Made by a program: the position numbers and the translations under genes
DNA from: Chara braunii
Taxonomy: Eukaryota; Streptophyta; Charophyceae; Charales; Characeae
Direction: 5' to 3'
Assembly (NCBI GenBank): GCA_003427395.1
Contig: BFEA01000155.1
Coordinates: forward strand, 686,878-720,848
Length of the DNA: 33,971 nt
Shown here: piece after piece, positions 10,961 through 21,270 of the stretch
How the letters are laid out: the number at the start of each line of letters is the position of its first letter
Numbering within the stretch: the first letter of the stretch is position 1
Notes under the pieces: generated by a model
Database searches by the model: none
What the model saw: the letters and a program-made list of their open reading frames with translations, nothing else
What the model was told of the DNA's origin: nothing

Positions 10961-11392
10961 ACGCCCCTGTACCTTTTCGGATGGGACAAGGTCGCGGCCT
11001 TCTGGAGAAATGGGAATTTTGGTACTTCACCGGTCACACGGGGCCATGCCCAAATTGTGCAAGACTTTTGTGAAAAAATTCTCGCCAATTTTTGAAGAAC
11101 ATGCGAAAAAATAAATAGGGCAGGTGACCGCAAATTCCCTTGCCGGTTCCGTGGACAGTCAGCGCTATTGGAAAGGGGACGGGCGCGAAATTGCGCTAGC
11201 ATTGGTGCGTTATGCACTTGGTCCTAGCTCCGCCCGCCTTCGGCGGGCCTAGCCGGCGCTGATGGTTAGAATTTCTTTGTGTCCGTCCCTCGGAGCCTGC
11301 AACTTTGAACTGGAACTTTTACGAGTTCTTCACTGTCCTAGTCAACTGTCACGCTACGTCTTCCAAGGGCGACTGTTAGTTCGTTGATAGCC

Positions 11393-12716
11393 ATGGAAGC
11401 AGTCCATACCCCTCCGTGGGCTCAAGATATAGGAACTCAAGGAGATAGAGCTCAAGTCCCAAATGTTAACGCACTTGAAGAATAACGAGTGAAGGAGTTG
11501 GTAAGAGCATGTTACGAAGATGGGATTCTTCTGGCGAACATCGATGGAGGCATCATGGAAGTAAATGGCAGGGAAGTAACCTTCGTGCTTAACAATACGA
11601 TCGATGAACTGAAGGTGAGGTGGCTGAAGGCCAGGATAGTGATGGTGATTTTCTGCGACGGGGCAAGATTTCTTCCACGGAGAGTCAAAGATGATGTTAT
11701 TCGTGCGTACGAGGATGGCTGGATAAGGGATGACACTTTTGGAGAGAATTTCAAACGAGGCCGAATCAAAGTGAAGTCTTTGAACGTGGCTTTTTATATA
11801 CCAAGGGCACAGTATATCACTGATTGGATGTTAAACAAGAAGACCGACTTCATCGATTTGGGAGGAATCACCTATCGCACGGAATTCAAACCCTGGATGA
11901 CCAGGGCGGAGCTTCGAGAGTGGAGAATGACAATTGACGAGAAGATCTTATGGGTTGTTGCGGTTTGAGTACCATTAGATGAGATGGTTTTCCTACGGGG
12001 CCACGTGGAAAGAGCAATTGGGAGGATTGTGAAGGCCCACCTCCCAGAAGCTGACGAGACCGATCCAAAATTAGTCAACCTGAGGTTCGACATCGACTCA
12101 AGCAAGAAGGAGTTTATGAAGGACAAAATTTGGGTCAAAACATGTCAGAGAGACTTAATGGAAGTGAAGTTGGCATATGCAGACAACGAACTTGAATGGT
12201 GCAGAAGATGCCGCACCTTTTTCCATACAGAAGATACCTGTAAGAGACCTGCAAGGAGAGGGGAGCGAGCTCCCAACAACCCACAGGCGTCTACAACTTC
12301 TGGAGGAGGATCACCTCGACCATCGTATCAAGGTCCGCTTCAAGCACCATAGCGACCACTCAACAGGCTTCGGAGCAGGACCCAGCAGTATGGCGCCACC
12401 TGGAGTTCCAGCAGAAACCGTACTTTGGGTCAACCCTACTTTTCCCCCCTTCCCTCGACAATCGAGTGGAGGTGGAGGAATTTTGCAACCGACTCCGATG
12501 AATTCGACTGCAAATCTTGCGTGGGCATCGTACCTGCAAGGAATCCCGCCGCATCCGTATCTTCATCAACAACAAGGCTTTTCCGTTGCAGATCCACTTC
12601 TAAATGCAAGTTCATTTGTCGTCAACCTCCATGCCTTTGCCCCTTGGCCCTATGGGCAGGGGGGAGCGCTTCACAGCATGAACCAAGGTATGGAAATGAA
12701 CACTCAATACCAATAG
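11393..12716 (+). pseudogene. LINE-B ORF1: zinc-knuckle protein (broken)
   Basis: ATG at 11393 is in frame with the later homologous region but meets TAA at 11483-11485. The stretch 11489-11968 matches LINE-A ORF1 (LVRACYEDGIL, YEDGW, TDFIDLGGITY). TGA at 11966-11968 is followed in frame by 11984-12352 with the knuckle WCRRCRTFFHTEDTC (C-x2-C-x4-H-x4-C). A frameshift near 12340 leads to a Pro, Gly and Ser-rich tail ending at 12716. The protein would have bound LINE RNA; this copy cannot make it whole. Confidence 0.8.
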
Positions 12717-13265
12717 TCAACGGCCCCTGTAGGAGGCTCAACCTCTCAAGTTAGCAGCCGTGTCCGGGGAAAATCTCCTGGGAAAGCACGAAGGCTAAGC
12801 GAGGGTACGGGAGTTGATATTCAAATCGATGGACTGATGGTTCAAGCCTCGCATAACTCAAATGACTCCCTCCGATCTGCGTCTCAAACATCCTCGGGGA
12901 CCTCAGGTAACCGCAAGTCCTCTCGAACCCAAATGGAAGCCCTTTCGAAGGGCCAGAGTAGTGTAGAAGCGAGACTCCTTCTGATTGTTATTTCTGCGGT
13001 TAGAGATTCCTTCTGGGTGGTTGCATGGATAGGATTGGATAGGAACCCTCCGATGTTTAACATGTCCTGTCCGGAGTCCCCGATGCCCTGTATTACTGAA
13101 AATCTAGCTCAAACATTGTTCCAGGGCAAACTCACTCCTCGACTCATCGAAGAAGTATCCATGCCTCGTTTTCTTGTTGATATTGCCGGTAGTCGAGTGA
13201 AAATCTTCGCACCTCTTTTTGATGCTTGCTTCACCATGGGTCAGTTAAAATCCCTGGAGAAATAA
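12717..13265 (+). pseudogene. LINE-B middle segment, unknown domain
   Basis: In frame with the ORF1 tail after TAG at 12714-12716, and open to the stop at 13263-13265. It begins with a Ser and Arg-rich stretch (SSRVRGKSPGKARR) and then a more hydrophobic part. Faint similarity in position and in the S-M/L-P-R/K block to LINE-A 6523-7062 suggests a shared element-encoded region. I do not recognise a domain. Confidence 0.45.
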
Positions 13266-13527
13266 GGCCTTCGCCTAAATTCCTCTAGCTTGGTTCGTAG
13301 ACGCAAGGAAGCCGGAACTTCGACGGATAAAAGTGGCTGTCAATACGACAGTCAAATTTCTCCACGAATTGAACTCCAATCTGGGTAAGGACAAAAAACT
13401 CGACTCGTCGTTCCTGAAACGAGTGTTGCTCGAGCCCTGGCCCCAACTTGGGGCAGCCTCGACTGGTTCAATCCAGATCCAACTGATTGGCTCGTTGCCC
13501 ATGAATGGGCAAACTTAGTTAGCTACA

Positions 13528-15824
13528 TAGAACATCCGTGGGTTAGGAGATTCAAACGACAGGAATAAACGAGGCCGCTTAAAGAGTTGGATTCACGACA
13601 AAAGAGTGGATATCATTTGTCTCCAAAAGACAAAGCTTTCATAATCAAAGATTGTGGAGCTAGGAGCATGGTGGGATGGGCCACAAATTTGGTCCCCCGC
13701 CTGTGGTTCGAGGGGAGGTGTTGCTGTCTTGATCCACAGAAACCTTGAATGTGAGATTGTAGACTTTTGTGCAGATTTATGGGGCCGCTAGTCCTGGGTA
13801 AAATTATGGATGGGAAAACAGAAATAGGTGATTGTCTCGATATATGCGCCAACCAACTGCAAAGAACGTGAACTTTTTTTCAGTAATCTCCCTTTGGTTA
13901 TTCCGGATTGTGGGAATTTAATTATCGCAGGTGATTGGAACACCTCCTTGGATAAGAACGAAGTAACTAGGGGTAACAAAGATATCAAAGAGCTAACTGA
14001 ATTGATGACTGATTTGGATGTGTCCGAACCTTACAGCCTATTGCACCCCGGCAATCCAGGTTTCACCTGGACTTCGAACTACAGGGAGGGTAGAGGTACA
14101 GTGAGCAGAAGACTGGATTTCTACTTAGTCTCCCCTACGGTTTGAAATACCACGATTGATATTTTTGAACAGTCAAGTACTCTCTCATACCATAAAACGT
14201 TTCTGCTCTTGCTCGACTGTACTGTAACTGAAAGGGACCCTGGTTATTTTAGGGTCAATACATGGATCCTAAAATATCCGGGGATCAATGACTGGATGCA
14301 CACATTTTGGGTTGATTGGAAAAAGAACCGTGACTCCTTTGATTCAACTGCTGATTGGTGGGATGCAAGTTCAGTGATTTTGTCGAAATATTTGAGTATA
14401 TTTTCACGTATTTTGGCGGCTGGTAGGAATAATCGAGAGATTGCTTTGACAAAAAAAGTGGAATATGTCGAATCTCGAATGAACTTGCACCCTGTCTCTA
14501 ACCTTGTATGGAGTTCTATTAGGGCAAAGTACATGGCAGAGTGGGATGCCTACCAACATAAATAGTCGAAAGTTTAGGCTGAGCGGCTGAAAATAAAAGG
14601 AATTGCGGTTTACGACCGCATGACTAGAGAAACGTTTGAAAAAATAACACCCAAGCGAATGACTCAATCAATGAGCTTACTGACCCATCCCTTTGATCAC
14701 GACCTTCCAGTTGCACAAGACCGATACCAACTCTGTGAATATGATGCTATGTATTATCAAGATATCTTAACCACCAGGCGCCCAAACGAAGATATAACAG
14801 AGGATCTCTCAGAGGGATCAAACCACTGGTCTGCGTACACATCTAGACTTTCTACACAGGGAAGGTTGGATATGGACCGAGCAGTTATTTGAGGAGGAAG
14901 CTTGGGAAGCACTACACTCGATGGCAAATGGTAAAGCCCATGGGGACTATGGGCTCCCTGTGGAGCTATATGTAATCATCTGGGATGATATCAAAAGAGA
15001 ATTAGTCGGGATCTACAATAAGGTTCTGATAGGTAAAAATTTGTCGAAAGGTATGAGGAATGAGATCATTTCCCTTCTCTACAAAAAAGGCGACCGCTCT
15101 GACTGGCGTCCGATCTCAGTTTTGAATGTATCATATAAACTGTTAGCTAAGCTACTCACGCGTCGTCTGGGTCGACACTTGCCATCTTTAATTAAACAGG
15201 ATCAAGCAGCCTTTGTACAAGGTTGATACATCTTTGACAATATTGCTACAGCAGTAGAAGCACTGAAAGTTTTGGAAAGAACAAAGGTCAATATCTCGGT
15301 AGTAATGCTTGATTTAGAGAAAGCTTATGACCGAGTTAATTGGACATATGTTCTCACAACCCTGCGTCATGTACTATGATGAGTCAACCATTCACTTGTG
15401 GTATGTATGGGATTGATGGGAATCCCTTTGGGCTTGCACGGTAGAAGGAAACCTTGTATGAGACAAAGTTTGGGTACTCTTGGGGGGAATTCCGGAACAC
15501 ATGGATCCGAAAAAGGGCTACGGCTACATGGCCCAAGCAGCCAGAGCGGTGGGCTGTAATGTTATTTGGAAAGAGAGGAACCTACAGATTTTTGAGGATC
15601 GAGAAATTACCAATAAGGAAATCAGGGCCTTATTCAAATCCTCACTGAGGAGGATTATCCAGGCGGACTGGAGAAGAAAGCGTCAAGGATCCTGGTTTAG
15701 TGAAACTAGGGAGTTAGGCGGGAAACTGGTGAAATCAGAGGAAGGGAAACTGATCTTCGATAACTGGTTTTGGGAACGAGTTAGGACCACAAACTTAGTA
15801 CTCAACCTTGTTGATCCACAGTAG
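13528..15824 (+). pseudogene. LINE-B ORF2: dead APE endonuclease and truncated RT
   Basis: The endonuclease begins at 13528-13548, where the usual WNIRGLGD reads stop-NIRGLGD (TAG where TGG is expected). The catalytic QETK reads QKTK (AAG at 13627-13629), and the late SDH motif reads SYH (TAC at 14188-14190). AGDWN and RRLDFYLV remain. RT follows from about 14600: DRMTRETFE, GLPVELY, LYKKGDR, WRPISVLN, AAFVQG and motif A LDLEKAYDRVNW. After about 15380 the sequence jumps towards the 3' part (VIWKERNLQIFEDRE), so the motif B and motif C core is missing or unrecognisable. Stops and frame changes occur throughout. Confidence 0.85.
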
Positions 15825-16236
15825 GACGACAGTTGGATAGTGGAGAGGAGGGAGTACACACTGGCTCTGTGGTCCATTTCGGTCCACCCGTCGTATCAGA
15901 CGGATGGTTTGGAGTAGTTAGATATAGGTAGGGTAGAAAGTTTTTCTCTATTTTTTATTTTTTCTTTATTTCTTTTGTTTTGTTAGGCTTTTTAGACCTG
16001 AGGCTTATTTTGTGTGGAGAGTGAGGTTTCAAGACAGCGGCATAGATTTGGTAAAATCCTGTTCCTATAGTATCCTCTGACTCTCACTTGTGATGTTGTA
16101 TTCAGCGAGCAATTGCTCGTAAGCTAAACTGGTTGAGGCTGCCAGGATAATTCCGAGTTGAATTGTGAGGTCCCCAGCCTCAATTTGACCTTGGTAATAA
16201 ATTGATTTCTTGTTAAAAAATAAATAAAATAAAAAA
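15825..16236 (+). other. LINE-B 3' UTR and A-rich tail
   Basis: Non-coding, with T-rich stretches at 15938-15990, then an AATAAA at 16196-16201 and an A-rich tail interrupted by T to about 16236. Confidence 0.6.
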
Positions 16237-16245
16237 TCCCTTGCC

Positions 16246-17377
16246 CAATCCCCTTGGCCTGAGACTTCCCAGGGCTCTGACAAATGGGCACACAAGTAAT
16301 AGAGTCTCGCCACACCACTATAGAATTGCATTTTTTTTCGACAAGTGTCAGAAATTTTTCATAGTCCGGATTTCGATAGAACCCCCTCATTTCGCCAAAC
16401 AACACTGTCGAATCCGTGGCGTATCGAATGTTTTCCATTCCAAGTCCACTTTCGATAGTGCTGTGTAGCGACGACCCCTCTCCTGATGAATTGTTTGCCC
16501 AATTGCATCTGGCGGGTTTCAAGACCACGAACGTTGCTGCCCTCTGGAAATTCGCTAGGCTACTATCCAAAAGAAAAAAATAAAAACTGACGCTCGTCAA
16601 TGTGCAGGTTGTGGCGGTTAGCACGTGCCTGGGCGGTTTTTCGATGGTGCGGAAAGGAGGCTATCGAAAAAAGGCTATTGCAGGTGGACGTTCGCAGTTG
16701 GTTCGATAGGGCTATCAAATTCCCTTTTCTGATACCTATCGAAGAATTTTGAATCCTCATTTTTCGATAGGATGTGTGGAGATGCAAGACTATTGAAAAA
16801 ACGTAAAGGGGGCGCAACCATTACGGCGGCAGATCGACAATTGCACAGATAATGGAAAAAAAAAGACTAAAAACAAGATAAAGCTTCAACTCCATTGGCC
16901 CCCGCTACAGACAAAATGAAACCAGCATGCATCCGGTCGCAACTTCGTCTACCGTCGACTAACTAACCTCTACTAAAATACTAAAAACGAACAGCATCCG
17001 TTGATGCACCTACTAGGATGAACGAACATATAACAACCAAACTTTCCTATACGAGATACCTCGCTACGACCTCTAGCTGCCCGCACTTAGATGTAAGACC
17101 ACACCACTGTCTCCCACGACTCCTGCCCCGTTGCCTCCGGTTCGTGACCGCAACCTTGTTTATGTGCATAGCGACGCCACATATACCCACTTATGCGCCC
17201 GACGCCATTCCCTATATGAAAACCCTGGAAAAAAAATAAATAAAAAAATCTGAAAAAAAAAAGTATGTTATGCAGAAAAGTAAACTGCACAACTTTTGCA
17301 TCAGGGTCACATAGAATGTTTTTACCAAATATAAAATAAAAAATAAAGTGGTTAGAATTTAGTACATGAGAGGACAA
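16246..17377. other. No gene recognised
   Basis: Open frames are short and lack family features. The stretch near 16320-16800 repeatedly shows TCGATAG and TTTCGATAG (for example 16372, 16453, 16703, 16763), perhaps a decayed repeat. Nothing else can be supported. Confidence 0.5.
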
Positions 17378-17500
17378 TAAAAATGGGTCATTTATGCATA
17401 CTGCAAAAATAAAATTGATAATATTGTTGGTTTTATTTTTGCAGTAGGCGAAAATGCAACCAATAGTCTTTTCTCATGTCTGCTCCCTCATTCCCGTTGT
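17378..17500. repeat. Hairpin repeat, copy 1
   Basis: TACTGCAAAAATAAAA (17399-17414) pairs perfectly with 17431-17446 around a 16-base centre. The flanks AATGGGT upstream and AGGCGAAAA plus CTCCCTCATTC downstream are shared with copy 2 at 17645-17770. Probably a small MITE-like repeat. Confidence 0.7.
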
Positions 17501-17644
17501 TTTTCTCATTTAACTTTACCTCCCCACCAACGAGGATGTCACCGGATATTGCATAGATTCCGAAGTTGTGAGGCAAGAAACGCCAACAAGTCTGATTAGG
17601 ATGCGTGGTGAAGGAGGAAGGGGTGAATGTGGGGAAAGTGGAAA

Positions 17645-17770
17645 GACAATGAAAATGGGTTGTTTACACATACTGCAAAAATAAGACCGATAATATTATC
17701 GGTTTTGTTTTTGCGGTAGGCGAAAACGTAATCGATAACCCGCCTTCGCGTCTCCTCCCTCATTCTCTCT
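17645..17770. repeat. Hairpin repeat, copy 2
   Basis: The 48 bases 17671-17718 form a 24-bp stem centred on ATAATATTAT. The only non-Watson-Crick positions would be three G-U pairs. Flanks match copy 1, 272 bases upstream. Confidence 0.7.
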
Positions 17771-17844
17771 GCTCTCCCAAAAATAAGATCTTATTTATAT
17801 TATAAATTAGAGATCATATATATACTATAAATATTATATTAATA

Positions 17845-17864
17845 AGGCAATCTCGAGATTGCCT
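17845..17864. repeat. Perfect 20-bp palindrome
   Basis: AGGCAATCTCGAGATTGCCT equals its own reverse complement. It sits in an AT-rich stretch upstream of the rRNA fragment. Function unknown. Confidence 0.9.
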
Positions 17865-17985
17865 AGATGAGGTATTTATGGAACTACAGTGTTTATCAAA
17901 ATTTCATGTTGATTTTTCTTCTCTAATATTATTTGGAGGTACGGTTATGAAGTCAAAATACATCTCTTACGAGGAGTTTCTTTCA

Positions 17986-18061
17986 TGTGTCAAGGACTGG
18001 TAATGTTTTGCACGTTGAATCGAAGTAAACCACACACTCCACCGTTTGTACAGACCCCCCA

Positions 18062-18099
<38 letters not shown>

Positions 18100-18119
18100 T
18101 TAGCTTCGCCCTTCACTAG
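17986..18119 (-). pseudogene. Antisense organellar SSU rRNA fragment
   Basis: The plus strand carries TCAATTCCTTTGAGTTT, the complement of the universal 16S site near E. coli 907, preceded by AAACCACACACTCCACCG and GTCAAGGACTGGTAATG and followed by CCTTGCGACCGTACTCCC. So the rRNA sense strand is minus. TTTGAGTTT rather than TTTAAGTTT points to a bacterial-type (organelle) SSU rRNA and not nuclear 18S. The wording looks more mitochondrial than plastid, but that is from memory. After CGTACTCCC the usual next bases are missing and TTAGCTTCGCCC follows, so there is a small deletion. It is a nuclear organelle-DNA insertion or a misassembled scrap, not a functional rRNA gene. Confidence 0.75.
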
Positions 18120-19209
18120 CCATTTTGTGTTTTTCTAATTTCGTACTTTGCGCAATGCTTCACGAGGCCCAGTAGAAGAGGGCAATTTATAGATAGCATC
18201 CACAATCATTTCAATGACTTGGCTAATGATGTATCTTCCTTCCAAACTCGGAGCTGACTAATGTTGAGTTTTTATAAGTTGAATGATTTTTATATTTCTC
18301 ATAACTCAAGTATGAATTGTCTAATTAGCGATTTATATTTATTATCCTAATTATCAAATTGAGTATTTTATTTTATTAATTTAATTATAATTTTGGTTAT
18401 TTATTATTATTTGTCATATAAATTATATCAAATATTTGTCATATACAATGATAAAATATGTAATATAATTACTCTTAAATTAAATAATCACTTTGCACAA
18501 GTTAACCATTTTTTTTTTTTCCGGATAAAACAGTCAATAAAGAAACTTATGAGATATTTGATTCTCCTTCGTTTTTATCAAATTATCTTGAATTTTATTG
18601 ACTTCAGACATGTAAAAATACCGAAAAGGAGTTTCACCTCTTGGTCAATCATATCTCCTGCTTTCCAACCTAATATCACTCTCGGTTAACTTCGCTTATG
18701 ATTCACCACCAGGACCCACCTGATATTCCCTCACTCTCTCTTTCCTTACCCTTCAACGAATTGGGTTTTCCCCTTTTCGTCCTTCCCATCGATACCCTGC
18801 ATTCCACCTTTCCCTCTTGAATAAGATTTTACCACCCGAGGAAGGCATGATAGTGAGAGGATAATAGATAAGAGGAAATTACCTTAGTGCCCCCCCCCAC
18901 TGATGTAGTTACGATTGGTTTACAGGGACTAAACCTACATCGTGGGACAACAATGATCCTCGAGTACTGAATCAACTAAAGTGCCCTCCGCTTAAAAATA
19001 ATTTTGTTGCAAACCTATAGAACATGACTTTCATAATTCAAAAATAATTATTAATTTAAGTTTAAAAAACTTACAAACTATTTCAGTTGTACTAGGTAAT
19101 ATATACTAGGTTGTTTTTCCAAACACCTAGGCACCTAACTTCTGCTCGGGTACACGCTCGGGTGCCCTGCTGAGCATGACTCTCAGGCAGGGTTCTTAGC
19201 AGCCCCAAC

Positions 19210-19253
<44 letters not shown>

Positions 19254-19570
19254 CACAAAATTTCAGAAAAACCAAATTTTGTCTAGAATTGCAATACAAA
19301 AAACTTTTGGCTGAGGGTCACATAAAAATTCCCTACAAAATCGGAGATAAAAAATAACATAACAAAATCATACTAAGCCCCCCCCCATAGCCCCTTTAAA
19401 ATAAATATATGCCGCCCTTTCCCCCCATGACAGCCAACTCTCGAAAATTAAAAAGAGCCTGGATTTAGGGTCCTTTGGGAGAGCGCAGAAAGGCAAAAAA
19501 AAAAAAATAATTTTTTATTTTTTATTTTTTTCACGCTCAGGTGCTTGATCGGGCATGAAAATCTTCTTTG
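18120..19570. other. No gene; AT-rich DNA with poly(C) and poly(A) tracts
   Basis: AT-rich and low-complexity. It contains C-runs near 18889 and 19379, and a poly(A) run of about 40 at 19211-19250. CACGCTCGGGTGCCCTGCTGAGCATGA (around 19153) partly recurs near 19531 as CACGCTCAGGTGC. No coding region supported. Confidence 0.5.
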
Positions 19571-19802
19571 ACTGCGTAGCCTAGTGATAGTCCAAACACG
19601 AGTAGTATAAGTTGATTGGTGACGATTGCTTTGACCTCTTGGGTAGGCCAAATATCTCCGGTCCGACGGAGGGTTTTTGCGGACAGACGGAGGACTTAGG
19701 TGCGATGGAATGTTGGCTGGACACGACGCTAGTCTTTATCAATCGTTTTCTTGACTAATTGTGTCGTGTACATCTCTCAAGTGTGCATGTTTCCATATCC
19801 AT
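19571..19802 (+). repeat. 5' pseudo-LTR copy of the PLE
   Basis: Starts ACTGCGTAGCCTAGTGATAG and ends ATATCCAT. It matches 30358-30588 with scattered substitutions. The bases just upstream, ATGAAAATCTT, also resemble those that follow the 3' copy, suggesting a tail-to-head junction of tandem PLE copies. 19803-20010 is a non-coding leader. Confidence 0.9.
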
Positions 19803-20010
19803 TGATATTGCGCGTGTGGACTTACCTGGAGACAAACTGACCGGGTTAGAGTGAGCACGTAAAGTCATGACTAAGATAATGTTTTGTTTGACTCACCAAA
19901 CATCTGCGCGTCGATGCTGCCGACAGGCGAAGTGCAGTTTTGTTCTGGAGCTGGTGTTGTCCACATACGTTGGACTTTTCAAACGGTAGTTGACTGTCCT
20001 TGACGTCAAC

Positions 20011-21270
20011 ATGTCCTCACAAGACCTGAACGATCGGGGAGAGCGGGAGCGAGGTCGTGGCAATTGGGCTCGTGAGCGACTGGAATGAGAACATGCAAAC
20101 GATGGAGGTGAAAGGAGGCCGTACCGACTTCCCACGTGTTTTGCATGCCACAAGGTTGGGCACTACGCCAACCATTGCCCAAACCGCAGTTAGAGATACT
20201 CGAGTGTCAGACCTTGAACGTCAACGGATTCGAGACGCTCGTGCTCGCCTGGAAGACATGAAACTGTTAGACGCGAACTTGTGCCGCGTGTGGACCCAGA
20301 AGTTCGAAGTACAATTGTGAAACTAGGGAAAAGTGTTGCTGCTATGGAAGAGTATTATGCAACGGAACGTGAGAAGAGAGAGTCGAAGTTGAAACGGAAG
20401 ATGGAAAAGGAGGAGGCACAACGGCGTGCAAAGGAGGAAGCGGCGCGCACGGAAGAGGAGCGAATTAAGGCTGAGAAGAAGGCATGGAAGCGTAAGCAGA
20501 AGTTGGTGGCCGAGGAACAGAAGCGAGCGGAGATGCAAAAAGACTTGCAGGTCCAGTTAGCCATACACGTGGGAGACATGGAGGACCGTCTTGTCCAGCG
20601 CTTGAACCAAGTCGTTTCGACTGCTTCTGCTACATGCCGCGATCGTGGGAAGAAGTTGACCTACTTATCTGATGATAATGCGTATTCATCTAGCGCGGGC
20701 AGCGGCAGTGACACCAGTGTTACGCAGGAGTTGAGTGCTCGGGCGGAGCAATTGACGATCTCCGAGAAGAGGAAGCGGGGCCCTGAACCGGTCTTTCAAA
20801 ACCCAAGTCCGCCGATGGAGCAACCAGCGAAGCGCATGCCTAAGCATGGGATACTGAAGCCAGTAAAGTTGTCCGGGCGATTGACCCGATCGAAATCAAG
20901 AAAAGGAGGGGGCGACCTTACTCCCACATCGAACAAGAAGAAGGTGGCTACGCCACTATCGAAGGCTCGTACTCGGACTCGCAAGCCGGTACCGGGTTTG
21001 ACGCTGCAGTCAAAAGCTACGCTCGAACGCCTGCGTCACGGTTATCGTGAAGACGTGTTGCGTGAGCTCAAGGACCTTGATGCGACTGAGCTGCAACACA
21101 TTTGCCGGGAGGAGGGAATCCATTATGATAAGAAGATCGACCCGATCTTCGACATCGCAGATCACAGAACCGAGCGGGCATTTTTTATTGCTCCGGTTAA
21201 TGTTGAACGGATTGCAGTCTCCGATGATACTGCCGCGGAGCCAGTTGTGACCCCCACGAAGGAGGTGTGA
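20011..21270 (+). pseudogene. PLE ORF1: zinc knuckle and charged coiled coil (broken)
   Basis: ATG at 20011 starts MSSQDLNDRGERERGRG, an RG-rich basic segment, in frame with a CCHC knuckle CFACHKVGHYANHC at 20137-20178 (C-x2-C-x4-H-x4-C). A TGA lies between them at 20086-20088. After a TAG near 20185 the likely coding frame shifts to one giving RQRIRDARARLEDMKLLDA, then back at about 20281. From 20281 to 21270 a 329-residue open frame has a long Lys/Glu/Arg helix (about residues 15-100, likely coiled coil), a Ser-rich linker, and basic clusters RSKSRK and RTRTRKP. The knuckle and basic parts suggest binding of the element RNA, much like a Gag or ORF1 protein. TGA at 21268-21270 separates it from the GIY-YIG part in the same frame, so one long polyprotein is also possible. 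Confidence 0.7.

Larger units (their letters stand above)
11145..16236 (+). mobile_element. LINE-B, decayed plant LINE (about 5.1 kb)
   Basis: A plus-strand relative of LINE-A. It has ORF1 with zinc knuckle, a middle segment, an APE endonuclease with lost catalytic residues, an RT cut off after motif A, and an A-rich tail (about 16212-16236). A 9-base direct repeat TCCCTTGCC at 11136-11144 and 16237-16245 suggests the limits; it gives an upstream leader of about 250 bases before the first in-frame ATG. Many stops and an internal deletion make it older or less constrained than LINE-A. From 10961 to 11392 I see no other gene. Confidence 0.8.

Noticed and set aside
17671-17718. TAATATTA at the tip of a hairpin, as in geminivirus or other CRESS-DNA replication origins
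   Set aside because: The octamer is itself the paired centre of the stem and not a single-stranded loop, the final C of TAATATTAC is missing, and no Rep-like gene is nearby.
17986-18119. Nuclear 18S rRNA gene fragment
   Set aside because: The universal site reads TTTGAGTTT (bacterial or organelle form) and the flanking words fit 16S-type rRNA; it is also far too short and has a deletion.
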